Shown: positions 12,556 through 24,827 of the stretch, piece by piece
Position numbering within the stretch: position 1 is the first letter of the stretch
How the letters are laid out: the number at the start of each line of letters is the position of its first letter
From: Pyrenopolyporus hunteri
Taxonomy: Eukaryota > Ascomycota > Sordariomycetes > Xylariales > Hypoxylaceae
Assembly: GCA_902806595.1 (NCBI GenBank)
Contig: CADCXC010000005.1
Span: 1,488,001 to 1,552,000, forward strand
Direction of reading: 5' to 3'
DNA length: 64,000 nt
Translations under genes and position numbers: made by a program
Notes under the pieces: generated by a model
Database searches by the model: none
Seen by the model: the letters and a program-made list of their open reading frames with translations, nothing else
What the model was told of the DNA's origin: nothing

Positions 12556-13549
12556 TCAGCGATGTATTGGTGACGATGGAAGTTCGGCTATGATAGGACG
12601 TTCCGTATCGCGACCCTCAAGCTCCGTTGCCGGCGGGCCTAGGAGGGGGCTGTAAGATCGATGTTTGGAATCAGTTGTTATGGAGTTCCACCCACTCATT
12701 CCGGACATCTGGGAAGCGTGCCTATTATCTCTGTGCAATGATTCTGCCGACTGGGGCGGGGATTGTGGTTGTTGTAAATTCTGGTATTGCTGGTTGGGGG
12801 AATAGGCCGCAAAACCAGGAGTTGCGAATGCGGGACTCTGCGGGCTAGAGTAATGCCCATCCTGCCATTGTGTCATGCCAGGGGAGTATGCTGTGTTAGG
12901 ATTAGTTCCGAGTGGATCAAGTATGAGCGGGACAGAAGCAGGCAAACTCACGTCCTTGGGGACTGTAATAATTCGTGGGTTCTTCTGCGTCTTTCTTATC
13001 CTTCCTGTTCCTTGCTAGCCAGCCATATCTATATGCTATGATAGCGAGGAGGATCGCCACGACAGCCGCGCCTCCGAGAGCTATACCCAGGATCGCACCT
13101 AGAGGTAGACTGTACCCCGAAGAACTGGAAGAATCTGTGTTTGAACCGGGCGTAGGTGACGGTGACGGTGACGGCGATGAAGAGGAAGAAGAGAGGAAAA
13201 CTTGGGCGTTGTTGGCGTCGTCACTTAGTGTTGCTGAGAGCAGGTCTGCTGCTGGGCATCCATCATTTTCGCAGGGATTTATCCCGCAACATCCCATGAA
13301 GGGCTGCGAGCTTCTGCAAGTAAACCAGCGGGTAGAGTTACTAGGCGAAGCGCAACTCTGTGCTGGTATACTATTGTAGTGATCCGACGAGAAGCTCGCC
13401 GGGGCCAGATCGTTTTGAGGACAGACTCCGCTGCCGTCTGCGCATGGGTCGACGGTGCAGCAGCCGATGAATCGAATACTTGCATTTTCGCAAACGTAGA
13501 ACTTTCCCCTCGATGGGCACGAGAGCCCAAGGTCGGCACGGGTGGTCAT
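12556..13549 (-). CDS. Cysteine-rich single-pass membrane protein, 310 aa
   Basis: There are two exons, 13549-12952 and 12890-12556 (61-base intron, GTGAGT...CACAG). The ectodomain has 12 Cys in two related modules, each with Phe-Ile/Met-Gly-Cys-Cys then x-x-Pro-Cys and a final Cys-Pro: residues 11-44 and 66-99. A Ser/Pro linker of about 30 residues follows. One membrane helix at about 149-172 is followed by the basic stop-transfer sequence RNRKDKK and a tail of about 130 residues rich in Pro, Gln, Ser and Tyr. The layout resembles fungal cell-wall sensor-like proteins, but no classical signal peptide precedes the first Cys, so the helix may act as a reverse signal anchor. I know this architecture only from unnamed fungal proteins; a sensing or wall-anchoring role is inference. 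Confidence 0.8.
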
Positions 13550-15012
13550 TGCGAAAACGATTTATCAAGAGGTGTCTTCGGACCGTAGAATAACTTCACC
13601 GATGGCAGAGAAAGGTTGAATGAAAGTGAAAATACCGCATACTCGTGGGGTTATCGCAATAGTAACGAGTTGTGATATGATGTGGCTTGTCACTTCTGGC
13701 TCGGCCAAGGGATACGTAGATGCATTGCTGCCAATACCGAAGTCTTTCGGGAGGGATTGGAGCAAACGCAAGTCGGCTATGTAAAGGGTTCATAAACGGG
13801 GCCAAATACGAGGCCGGCGTACGTCCATAACTACCTACCTACCTTATGTACGTACCTAGGCATGTATGCACATAGGCCCCTATCGGCTGCCGTGGCAGTG
13901 TACTTGATCAAAAGAAGCAAACCGTTGGCATAGTTGGCTCTCTCCGAGCTCGTTGCGTTGTCGGGAGATGCATAGGAAATCCCAATTTAGGGATATCACC
14001 TCCGTCTGATTGGCCATAAGGCGGGCGCAATGTGGAGGCGCAGTAAACACCCAATCAGTCAACATCTCGTACCGTGGTTAGAGGGCGTTACCGTAGGGCT
14101 GGGTCCGTTTTACTTAACCCGAAAGCTGGCCTTCGCGAACCGCATCTAAGAAATTCCAAAGGAACGAATCATATTCTTCTCGCGGATCCATCGATGAACG
14201 CCATGGCCCGTTGGTAGTACGGAGCCGGGAACGCTGTGAGATCGTAGCTTACTAGCTATGGTAAGCTGTAGCGAAAACAGACATCGTGACCAGCGAGATG
14301 ATGTTCGAGATTCGAGATTCGACATCTGGGTAGGTAGGTAAATAACCTATCTAGACAAGGCTATTCTTACTGCTACGCTAGTAGGAGTACTGTTACAGTT
14401 GGCCCATCTCGGCATTATCTATCACAGCAAGTTAATAATCTACGATGTAACTAATAAGACGGGCCGAGGGAAATGAAACTTGGGATGGCTTCAAGGCGGC
14501 GTCAATGCGTTGAAACAATCACCTTTCGCAGGGAATAATGATACAAGAGGCCATCTCCAAGGGCTGGGAACAACATCCCATGTAACCTTTATTACCCAAA
14601 GTGGATTGTCGATAGAATATATTGTTCGGGGAATGAGCTCCCGTACGTAAGGGGTGGGATGATGAGTTAAATTAAGAGCAAACATCGCGATTTGAAGTTG
14701 ACGGAGTTGTCGGCTGTGCCTAATCTGTACCAGCCACAAGCCAAGCCACATCTCAGGTGCCATAAGTACCTAGGTACCTAGGTATATACGTCGCAAGGTT
14801 ATCGCTTACATAAAAAGCCCTGAGTGGCCCGAGCGCATCCGCCCACAACTTTAGCTCATTTTCCAAATTGTGCACTGACAATTGATTTTTCGTGAAATTT
14901 CTCGAGCACGCGCCTCAAACTTCAACAACCTATCCCACCAACCATCCGCCATCCGCCATCCGCCTTCTTGCGACTTCGTTCCCTTCTCAACAATAACGAC
15001 AAAGCCGCAACC
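13550..15012. other. Intergenic, 1.5 kb, divergent promoters
   Basis: This is shared upstream DNA of the Cys-rich membrane protein gene (-) and RPS7 (+). It contains a clean palindromic run, gtacctaggtacctaggta, at 14766-14784, and the triplicated word atccgcc at about 14943-14963 in the RPS7 leader. No further gene is seen. Confidence 0.5.
14766..14784. repeat. TACCTAGGTA palindrome cluster (example)
   Basis: Two overlapping copies of the self-complementary word tacctaggta are present. Similar words recur in many gaps of this window (for example 11287, 18378, 27036, 33061, 33171, 37311, 37741, 38710, 52541) but not inside exons I can support. Confidence 0.7.
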
Positions 15013-15957
15013 ATGAGCACCGCCCTGAACAAGATCGCGCCCAACAGCCCGTCGCGCCAGAACCCGTCGGAGCTCGAGACCAGCATCGCTAACGCTCTCT
15101 ACGATCTCGAGACCAACACTGCCGACCTCAAGACTGCTCTCCGACCCCTGCAGTTCGTCTCTGCCCGAGAGGTATGAAGCCAATTGGCAAATTCTTTCCC
15201 CGACTATTTTAGGTACCTGGGAGCCGCTTCCGACCCATCCTGTTCCTCGATCCGATCGTGCATTTCGCTACGAACGGCTCGTCTACGATTGTCGCAATCG
15301 TAGCGAGCTCGATGTAGATGGCATAATGAATATTCATAGCAATATCAAGCGGAATAGGACGGGAAGCGGTCCAAGGAACACATAACCATGGTGTCTCCTG
15401 GAGCTCGCCTGCTGACTTTTGGGTCTTGATTAGATCGAAGTCGGCCACGGCAAGAAGGCTATCGTCATCTTTGTCCCCGTCCCTTCCCTTCAGGGTTTCC
15501 ACCGAGTCCAGCAGCGGTAAGTTTCGAGAGCCTGTCACTGTTCTCCCGAAACCCCAAGAGGAATTGCTAACGAGTGTTTTACCTATATAGCTTGACCCGT
15601 GAGCTCGAGAAGAAGTTCTCCGACCGCCATGTCCTGATCCTGGCCTCTCGCCGCATCCTCCCCCGACCCAAGCGATCTGCCCGCTCGCGCAACACCCTCA
15701 AGCAGAAGCGTCCTCGCTCGCGAACCCTGACCGCCGTCCACGATGCCATCCTGGCTGACCTGGTCTACCCCGTCGAGATCGTCGGCAAGCGTCTCCGAAC
15801 CAAGGAGGACAACAGCAAGCTCCTAAAGGTCATCCTCGACGAGAAGGAGCGTGGTGGCGTCGACTACCGACTTGACACCTACTCCGAGGTCTACCGCCGT
15901 CTGACGGGCCGAACCGTCACCTTCGAGTTCCCCCAGTCCGGCGCTACCGAGTACTAG
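15013..15957 (+). CDS. RPS7: 40S ribosomal protein eS7 (S7), 202 aa
   Basis: There are three exons, 15013-15171, 15434-15516 and 15591-15957. Intron 1 is 262 bases and intron 2 is 74 bases; all junctions are GT...AG and keep frame. The protein matches eS7: MSTALNKIAP start, VGHGKKAIVIFVPVPSLQGF core, KKFSDRHVLILASRRILPRP, and a C-terminus with YSEVYRRLTGRTVTFEFP. It is a component of the small ribosomal subunit, also needed for its assembly. Length equals the family norm. Codon use is strongly biased, as expected for high expression. It lies tail-to-tail with the dynactin p62 gene, 244 bases apart. The long first intron close to the start is typical of fungal ribosomal protein genes. Confidence 0.98.
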
Positions 15958-16201
15958 GGTTGAGCGGATACTATTATCTGGGCTGGTCTGGGAAGTTTTA
16001 GGCATTGTCTTTGATTGGTAATGGCAGCATGGCACTTCTGGTGGGCCAAAAAAACATTACTGGCACGGCGTCTAGATAGCTTGTGGGCAAATTAACAAGC
16101 TGGGTTTCTGATGACAATTACAGCCAATCAACCATCTTCGTAACTCGTGAGCCTTATACGTTTTGCCATCGTCTTCTTAGGGGTATCGTAAGACTCTCTA
16201 G

Positions 16202-18032
16202 CTATTCGTGACTAATCCGACCAATGCCAATGGCACACCAGTACGCCAGTTCTTTCTTCTCCCTCGAGTCCTTTTCCTTGCCAGCCGTAGCACCCACTTG
16301 ATCCTGGGATACGTCTCCCTCCCATTCTAATCGTACAAACATGGGTATTTCCAGTATATCCTCGTCCTCCTTCAGCGGGCCCATGTCGTCCTCTTCCGTA
16401 CGGAGAGGTGCCGGTATTACCTCCACCACAATGCTGACCCAGTTCCGGCCGCGCTCCCATATCTTGCCCGCCTCGGCCTGGTGCGTCGTGCCTTCGTCGC
16501 CCCGTCGTCGCCCAGCGCCCTTCTCCCCGTCCTTCAGCACGTCGTCGAGGTACATGTCGGTATCCGTGTTGGCGTCAATGGTGAATTGCGGGCATAGCAC
16601 CGTGACCTTTGACGCGAAGCGGCCCGGCGTTGTAGCTGGCGTCGCTAGCGTGACTTTGATCTCCTCGAACATGGGATTCTTGAAGGTGAGGAGGAACTGG
16701 GCCGGTTGCAGCGGTTTCAGGAGTGCATTACTACCACCACCGCCTCCTCCCGCCGATGTTGGTGTTCCCAACCCTATCGTTATCGGCGCGGTCGTCGCCG
16801 TAGGCGTCGCGGACGCGGTGGGGAGCGGCTTGATGGTGATGGACGGGATATTGCTATTAGCGACGAGGCGGATGCGCCAGCGGGTGTTGCCGACCTTGGA
16901 CTCGGGCTTGCTGATGATGTGGCGGCACACGGGGCAGCGCTTCGACCGCTTCGTGCGCAGCAGGTACGGGATGGGCCACAGCTCGTCGGCGAACCGCGCG
17001 CCCTCCTCCACCTGCGCCCTCGCCTGGTCGCCCGTCACCGTGCCCGCCCACCCGTCCCGCCGCAGCTTCGCCATCGCCCCGCCCTCGTCCAGGTCCGCCA
17101 CCCGGAACCCCTCCGACCCGGAATCCGCCTCCCGCATGATCGTCGACTTGGCCTTCGGCTTTAGGCCGCCGCCGCCGCCGCCGCCGCCCCCCACGGCGCC
17201 CGGGTTGCCCGAGTACAGGTTCATGATGCGCGACAGCGCCCCCGGCGAGTTGAACCCGTAGTCGCCGAGCCCGGCGAGGCCGCTCGAGCTCGAAGAGCTC
17301 GTGTTGCTCTGGGCGTGGTAGAAGGACTTCAGCGCGGAGAAGCGCGCCTTGTGCGTCTCGGGCGCGAAGTCGCTCTTCGTGGGGGAGATGTCCCCGGACG
17401 TGGAGTGCTTCGAGTGGTCCTCGCCGTGCCGGAGCCGCGCTAGCTGCGAGAATATGCCCTGGGGCTTGTCGAACTTGACGCCGATCTCGGTCGAGTTCCA
17501 GTTGCAGTACGAGCAGACTAGGATCCATGGCCCGGAGGGGGGCGCGGCGCTCGCGCTCTCGGCTGTTAGGAGAGAGGGTTCGGGGTTAGTCTCGAGGGAT
17601 TGGACGGCTAGGGGCCCTATGCATATGGGGCATTGGAAGCAACTGCGTGTGCATCTAGGTGAGGCCTCGTTAGTACTAGTCCTGGTTTTCTGATGATCGG
17701 ACCTTGAGTAATTTGAGCTCATACCGATTCCCTTCAGTCTTAAGACTGCTGCTTCCAACTTCGAAGAGGCAGTTGGGACAGTATATCGTCACAATCTCTT
17801 CTGCAACACAGCGAGGACATCGGATCTGGTGGCACACGTCGCAGTACAACAGGTATTCGAGGGGATAGAGGCTGTAGTTCGAGCGCGGGGCTCGCGGGTC
17901 GAATGTGCCGCCATCGTCCTCCTCAGGGAATTCCTGAGAGCCAGGAGAGGAGGCGTCGTCTACGGGTCGGCTGTGGTTCGCCGACTCGTAACAGGGACAT
18001 TGTATGTAGGTATAGGGAAGAAGTGTTGCCAT
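16202..18032 (-). CDS. DCTN4: Dynactin subunit p62 (DCTN4/RO-2 type), 586 aa
   Basis: There are two exons, 18032-17725 and 17654-16202 (70-base intron, GTATGA...CCTAG, branch CTAAC). An alternative acceptor 12 bases on is also in frame, but the CTAG one keeps the conserved NRCTRSCFQCPIC block. Zinc-binding Cys pairs are at about 12/14, 64/67, 72/75 and 85/88, then the CTRSCFQCPIC block and VCSYCNW. This is the pattern of dynactin p62, a pointed-end complex subunit of the dynein activator that moves nuclei and endosomes along microtubules. Neurospora ro-2 encodes the homologue. The middle has a 9-Gly run and a long Ser/Gly-rich linker (about 190-260), then a second zinc-like CPVCRHI site, then a beta-rich C-terminal part. 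Large parts of the opposite strand are open only because of the high GC3. Confidence 0.9.
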
Positions 18033-19555
18033 TTAGACGTCTCGGGGCGGCATATTCCAGCCGCGAAACGCAATCCGGGCCGTACAAGACGGAACTGTGG
18101 TAAATAAGAATCCGAATATCTGAGAAACTATGAAACTAGGAACCGTCGCAGGCTTCGTATCCCGACAAACAGCCTCCCAAGCTTCACTGTTGCTCTGCGT
18201 AAACAATAAATCAGTAGTAGTAGTTACATATGTAATAACCGGTGCTTTTACGTTTGTATTGGTGTCTATAGCTTGACTATCTCTTATCGATAAGTTCTTC
18301 GTTACGTAAGCGCCGAAGTACAATACATATCTCGGCTGGCCCACCATACACGCTCATAACTCCTTCATACCTCTCCCTACCTAGGTAGGTACCTGTTCAC
18401 GTAATTCCTTTCTCGGGCGGCGGTCAGTCGGTGGCGCCATTGAAGAGGCATCTTAAAGACCTTATCGTCGGCTTACTCAATTTTTTCTACTTTGATTGAA
18501 AGTTGATACGCCCAATGCCACGCTAAGGGAACCATGATTCATTTTCATCCCATGGCCGATAACAATTCGGCTGCCAGAAGACGCATTAAGTTTGGATCGG
18601 GTAGCTAGGTTAGCCAACCGTCACCGCTCTAATATAGGAAGACAAGGTTGGGAAGTCGATCTATACCAATTCAAATCTACGATTGAGCGCCGAGGACTGC
18701 ATACACCATGGGACAATTCGTAATCTAAGATCTGGTCGTTCTTTACATCACACGGACAAGTTCCACGGCTTGCCGCGAAGGCCGATAATACGCTTCGCTA
18801 CGTCTGTCTAAGCCCGGGAGAATCATACAAGAAGGCGTCCTTAATTCAAGAAAATATCCATCAGCCACCAGTCCATCCGGCCTGAATTGACTGACTACCA
18901 GTAAGTATAGATATTGAACTATCGACGTAGCGAGATGCATACAAATTTCATCGATAATATCTCACGTAAAAAGCATAGATTGGCACTATTATCATGAATA
19001 CTTGAATAGGGGTATGGCTAACTAGACAAGGATCCAGAGTGTCTAGATTCTCTACTAAATAAGGCTCGGCAGAGTATCCGGCCTCTCGGGGGAGATGGTG
19101 GCTTACGACGGACCACCATTGGACTGCATCTAGCATCATGATAGCGGGTTCCGCCTAGCATCACAGTTTGCGCTAACACAATAGCTATATGTTTTAGGTC
19201 CCCGAAATAAATAAGCTACGAGGTCATAAGGAGTTGGGACGCCCGAGCTTGCGTGGAGGTTCATGGATAGGTAGATATTTTTTTCAAGAATTATTCTCGG
19301 CCTGAGCATGGTTTACCAGGTTTGAAATGCTCAACACTTCCATGCTTACTTCGTTGTGGCCGACCTGGTCCAAATATTTTACATCAGGGGAGGACCCTAA
19401 CGTTCCCAACCTCGACCTCCTATGGGGAATATCTGAGAAACAACGGGGTGTCAAGCCTAAATTGTTTCAGTAGGATATGCTCTAGGATTAGAGAGATAGC
19501 GGCTCGCCGTCTAACTGCTACGGACGAAGCTATAGAGCAAAGTATATGACTCACG
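18033..19555. other. Intergenic, 1.5 kb, divergent promoters
   Basis: This is upstream DNA of the p62 gene (-) and the DUF8004 gene (+), with an acctaggtaggtacct motif at about 18378-18395. Open frames of 60-100 codons have no family resemblance. A possible extra upstream exon of the DUF8004 gene near 19322-19549 cannot be confirmed. Confidence 0.45.
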
Positions 19556-22301
19556 ATGGTCGATGCAAGCGGCCCTCCTCATCCCAGCTTGAGTCCCGTA
19601 CGCCAGATGGATAATTCAACCCCGCGGGAATTATCTCTTTATAACGGAGTTTCCAATCGTTCGCGGGGATGGAAGACTAAAAAATCTGATAAGGCCGTCG
19701 AAACGCGGCCATCTCGGAAATCTAGCGTTATGAGATGGGATGGCGCTTCGATGTCAAGTAACGGATGGGATAGCTTGAAGAGGGTATATTTACGGAACCC
19801 CCTCCTCCCTGATACGTCGGAGGCTTACGTGTATAACATAGGACCCTGAGTTATGGCATCGGGATGGGAATTGCTTCATTCATCTCTATGGCCAGAGGCA
19901 GAGTCGAAGAGGCCCTGCTTTCAAAGTGCCCTTCTCTAGACTTCTAGAGGCAAAATGCTACCCGTTTATCGATAGATTCATGGCCCGAATTATCACGACG
20001 CCGACGAGCGGTATTCGAATGGGCGACGGCGATCTGACGATGCAAAGTCGCATCGAACTCTTCATCCCGGGGCCACCCCAGCCGGACAAACAGCAGTCGT
20101 ATAAATATCAATTGGCAACTCGCAATTTCGTTGCTTTCGTGTTTCGCAGGTCCATGGTCGGGGAAAGCCTAGGGGCTGCTCTGATTACACTCATGCATAG
20201 CATCCATGAGTTTCGTGCAGGAGACGCGGACAATGTTCAGGACTTAATGGATTACTTAGACGAGGAGGGATATCTCAACCTTAAGAGCAGCCCGACTCAT
20301 GCTCTGGCGATATTGCGCCTAGCTGAAGCTTTTCGGTTGAAAGACCTCTATATCGGCGCCTTTGCGCACTGTTGCGGCATGAGCGACCAGTTGCACACCG
20401 TTTCCGAATATCAGGTTCGTAGATATGCTCCATTCCCTATAGAAATCTGTTGACGTTAATAGCATATATCCCCTACGAGCCGGAAGCTAATCCGCTGCGC
20501 CCGTGTTGAAATGAATCTTAGGTTAGGACGGAGTGCGAGCTTGCTAGGAACTTTCCTTCAGCATGAGCTGGCGGAAACACACCTTTCTCTATATCCGGGC
20601 GCCCGGGCGCATCTTGAAAGGTTCCGGTCTCTACTACGCGATTACTACGTTGCAAAATTTGACTCTTATCCACCTCCGCCACTTGATCCACGAACGACAG
20701 CCTTCGATGCGGACGTTTTCCGGGAGATGAGGACCGATTTTGACGCTCTTTTCCAATACCTAGTCGACGAAACATTCGACACTACCCAGGATAGCCCATT
20801 CCTAGCTCAAGGCGGTATTTGCACATGGCAGAGCATCCAGTCGTTTGACATGAGGCATGAGTTTAAGACGCTGTTTCACCCTCTTCCGCTCCTCCCAAAG
20901 GTATCGCAAGAAAAGAATAGAAAAATTACGTGGTTCGGTAAGCGAATGAAGCCAACCGAAAAACAACGAGAAGTAACACATTCAGCTTTGCTGGAGGCCA
21001 CGAATGAGACGACCGAGCTCCTGAAAAATGGACTGGTAAGGGTATATCGTCAATTTGAAGAAGACTCGGTCTACTCGCCCACAAAAGCAGACAGGTTGGA
21101 AAACATGGGACCTATGGACGGTCGTAAAGTCCGTTGGATCCTAGTTTATGCGATCTATCAGACTCTCCGACAAGCCACAGAAACCCCACCTGAAGTTCAG
21201 GACACGGTCGGCGCTCCGTATCATCTCTGCATCTCTACCGCCGGTTTGCCACCATGGGGTAATGAACGACCAGTACATAGCCTTGTTCGAAGACAGACAG
21301 AGCATATTTTCCGCGAAACTTCACCATTGGCAAGCAAGGAGTCTACAAACAAAATATCCGCTCGTCAACGTAGTTTTGAGATCAAGCCAGACATTGATTA
21401 TTTCGCTATCACTCATCGCCAGGATACTACAAATGACGCGAAAGAGAGAAGTTTGTCGCTTCGTAAGGCCGGAAGCTGGAGAGGGAGCCTGTCGAGGAGC
21501 TTATCACGGGGCTTACCAGCTCGGCATTCATCAACCAAAATCACTAAGCCACAGCGCGACAATAAGACCCCCTTATACCGTAAGACCCAATACCATGAGA
21601 TCGTGGTCCAAGGCTACGGCAACGGAACAAATGGTATTACGGCAATACCGTTAGATGTACCGCCGCATACGACGCATATGAAACTTGCAGAAGAGGACCT
21701 GGCATTGACTTCCTCCTCTCGTTATTCTAGCAATTCTGATTTGCGGGCATCTGAAGAAGGGAACAGCGCGAAGACCTCAGAAACATCGGTCTCCGAGGAT
21801 CAGACAGAAGCACCCGGTTGTTCTCAGGGTGGCCACCTTAGCAGCACTGGCTCCATTAGTGGCATGCATAGAGAGGATCGGTACGATACTCCCTCGCGCC
21901 AAAACGGGTCTGCTGGTGCCAGGGTAAGGCGAAAGCTATACAAGGAGCCCTCATTCGACGCCTACTGCGGGTTAGCCAAACGACGGTCGAAGAGCGCCGA
22001 CGGCGAATCGCGAAAGTTCACGGAGCCCACGCCACTAAATATTCGTAGGGTGAGCAGCGTCGCGTCTCACATCGAGATGCCGACGCCTAAGGCGCCCATG
22101 GCGTGGGACCACGTCAAGGCTATCATGGAAGTCAAGGCTTCTAACTGGATGGTAAACGATGTCCAGCCCGAGTGGGAGCAGTACACCGACCTTGGCGGGC
22201 TGACCCAGCTGAGGTATCGGGGGCCCGTCGCGGTACCACCGAAGCTTAGGTCGACTCCGGCAGCGCACCCGCAGAGTGGACAAGACGTAGCGAGATCATG
22301 A
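19556..22301 (+). CDS. DUF8004-type fungal protein, about 879 aa
   Basis: There are three exons, 19556-19783, 19842-20414 and 20463-22301, with introns of 58 and 48 bases, both phase 0. Splicing restores continuous sequence across each junction, for example SLKR joined to DPELWHRDGNCFIHLYG, and ISPTSRKLIRCARVEMNLRLG after the second intron. The part from about residue 70 to 350 (DPELWHRDGNCFIHLY, SRRGPAFKVP, LRLAEAFRLKDLY, ARAHLERFRSLL) matches my recollection of the fungal DUF8004 region. The C-terminal half is Ser/Arg-rich and looks disordered. A short Trp- and Pro-rich end follows. No signal peptide or membrane segment is seen. Function is unknown. The ATG at 19556 is the first in frame after a stop, but an upstream exon is possible. 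Confidence 0.8.
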
Positions 22302-22724
22302 GGCATACCAGGGTGTCTTTGCAAGCCACTCCTTTCATGGTGAATGATACCCATCATATAGTGTCCGGTTACCCCTTCCGTTTGGCGTTGGGATTTGGTG
22401 TCCGCTATGCCGTGGTTCATTAGAAATGTATGTGTCTGTTTACGAAGGGCTATTTGAAGGGCGAACGCGCCGTCTCCCGGGAGTGGCCGGTTCGAGTCTA
22501 ATCACCGCATATCGAGATTATGGATACTCTGAATAATCTCAAATTAGGTAATTAGTCTACGTGGGTATCTAGGTAGATAGCCTTGCAATCTGCAACCATG
22601 ACGAATACATACGTGATTACCGCTAATACCACACCTACTCATTACTTTCACATGCCCCGACTTATACCCGTACCCCGATTCGAATCTAAGTCGATGCCCC
22701 TTTTACGCGGAACCACGGCCGACC
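22302..22724. other. Convergent 3' spacer, 0.4 kb
   Basis: This is a short gap between two genes that end toward each other. A ggttcgagtct word at 22489-22499 resembles a tRNA B box, but no cloverleaf can be formed around it. Confidence 0.5.
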
Positions 22725-23612
22725 CTACTCAGACTTGACCGCTACACCCGTCGACGCAGCCGTCAGGCCGTCTATAATTTCGCCTCCCATAGCGTAGATA
22801 AGGTAAGAGGGAAAGACGAGCCATAAGCCACTACCCGGTGTTAGTCACCCCTACCCAAAATGTACCAGGAAGAAGACTTGGATGCACAAGAAGGGACTCA
22901 CTTCGGGATGATCCAGAGGAAAATCAGTCTCTGGAGGTCGTTGTGGCCGATATTGTCGTAGCCCGAGAAATACTCCTGGAGCCCTGTATATCCGCAAACA
23001 CGCAGGACATCAGCCATTCACTCTTCAACCAGAAAACAGGACTACGGCCCTACGATCTCACATATAGGAGACAGGGTAGGAGACAAGGAGACAAGAAATG
23101 CACTCACAGTACAGCACCGTCTTGCTCAACGTCATAACCGCCGAGCTAAACGCCAGCAAAACCGCCACAGCCGCGGGTCGGCCCGTCAAAACACGGGCGC
23201 CGCCGCTACCACCGCCCCTCCCACCAGCCGGCGCGCCGGCGCGCCAGTAGATGGCGAGGTAGGCGAGGTACAGGGCGGTCTCGAGGACGTTGAGCGCGCC
23301 CTGGGCGGCGGTGAAGCCGCTGCGGGCGCGGAAGGCCTTCCAGCCGTAGACGTGGTCGACCTCGCCGTACAGCTTGTACGGCACGTACAGCGGCCAGTGC
23401 AGCGGCCCGCCCTCCATCGTCCACGGCCGCAGCAGCACGTACCCCGAGTCCCAGATCACGAGCGGCAGCGACACCGCGAGCCACAGCAGGGTCAGGCGGG
23501 ACGGCGTGTGCGCCCAGAGGGACGAGGAGGAGGAGGATGATGCTTTTTTGGTGCTCCCGGCGGGCCGGCCGCGCGGGCTGGCGGTTTTGCTGGCGGAGCG
23601 GGTTGTTACCAT
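22725..23612 (-). CDS. EXPERA-like four-helix membrane protein, 230 aa
   Basis: There are three exons, 23612-23108, 22983-22902 and 22830-22725, all with GTGAGT donors where applicable and in-frame joins. After a basic, Ser-rich N-terminus of about 38 residues come hydrophobic helices at about 40-61, 105-123, 145-168 and 195-218. Conserved-looking features are WDSGYVLLRPWTMEGGP, a loop VDHVYGWKAF, then QEYFSGYDNIGHNDLQ and NGLWLVFPSYLIYAMGGEI. The N-x-x-W-x-x-x-P pattern in the last helix and the four-helix plan recall the EXPERA fold (EBP, TMEM97), which suggests sterol or lipid binding in the ER. That link is my inference; related fungal proteins are usually unnamed. The N-terminus contains an AT-hook-like core RGRP at 15-18, probably just basic cytosolic sequence. 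Confidence 0.8.
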
Positions 23613-24827
23613 TTTTTCTTCTTCTTTTTCTTCTTCTTATTTCTCCTTTCTTTTCCGTATTTTGATTTTTCTAGGTCGGGATTTTTCTTCTTTTCGTTTA
23701 GGTGTGTGTGTGTGTTGCGTGTCCTTCGGCGGGGTTTAACTGGGGAGGTATAGTATATATATCGTTATCGTATGTCGCTGGTGGTCGTCCTTCTCACGTA
23801 GTTGCAAAGAAAGCCCGTTCTTGACGTTTTCACATCTCGCGCGCGTCTCGAAGGAGGAGGTATTAAAGGGACGGTAAATAGACAGATTAGGTCAAGTAGG
23901 TATATATGTATACTATACCTCCAACATCGATGTGGTAGGGTTATATTAGCTGTACAATACATAAGCAAAGCCAGATGCGGGGAACAGAATGCGACGCTAG
24001 GGTCAGAAACGAGAAGGGACGAGAGGGAAAACATGGACAACAAAACTCGGATCGAAGTCGTTCCACCTCTGGCGACCCACAATCCGACTGGCCAATTGCT
24101 GCGATCCGTTCCTTCTTTCAGAAGGTGCCAAGGCCGGGGTATTATTCTCTTCGCCCTTTTCAGACAGAAACGAAGGACTTTACTTATAGGGAGGTAGGTA
24201 CCTACCTCATTGCCGGTACCTAAGATCGAAGCTTAAGGAGCCGTACCTGGTAGATATACGTACCTGGGTACGTAGTCGGAAGCGTACGGAGATTACGGGT
24301 AGTGTATATAGATCGAAAAAATCAACATTAGCTGTATATAAAGGGAATGAATTAACAAGCTTAACATAGGTACGTATGTGGGAGTTACTAGGAAATAGTA
24401 TACCGTTGAGGGAAATCTAGCTAGTAGGTATACGGGTAGGTAGAGGCGTGTCTCTAACGGAATAAGTAGCGTGAGGACAATTACCGTATCAGACATCGAA
24501 GCCTATCGCAATAAAAAGGATAGGGAATTACAAGCTCGGTGGCTTAAAATATTAGCGCTGAGTTTCACCACATAAGATGTCTCATAAAAGGGATGAGCTA
24601 GCTTAGCATTAACAGGCCGCGGGGGCCTCTCATAGAATAGATAGCCAGCTACCTAGGTATATATAGCTATTGTTGAGCGACCTCGTTATTTCCTCGTAGT
24701 TAACGGAGTCCAAAAATAGATACCTAGGTAGATATAGGATATAGTATATATCGATATTTCTATTTACTTAGATATATTCCGTATCGTCTCATTTAGTCGA
24801 CAGCCTTTTCCCCGGATCCCTAAGGTA
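23613..24827. other. Intergenic, 1.2 kb
   Basis: This holds a CT/TTC-rich tract at 23615-23700 just upstream of the EXPERA-like gene (likely promoter or leader). Farther on is an AT-rich stretch with many taggtac and tatata words (24200-24790). No credible coding exon is seen. Confidence 0.5.

Noticed and set aside
3377..13549. Secondary-metabolite or RiPP-type gene cluster around the amidoligase and dehydrogenase
   Set aside because: No core biosynthetic enzyme, precursor repeats, transporter or pathway regulator is present; gene spacing and strands are ordinary.
16341..17528. Open frames of 150-306 codons overlapping dynactin p62
   Set aside because: They are shadow frames of the GC-rich p62 exon, with unnatural composition.
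22470..22510. Possible tRNA from the B-box-like ggttcgagtct
   Set aside because: The flanking bases cannot form a T-stem, and no A box or acceptor stem is found.
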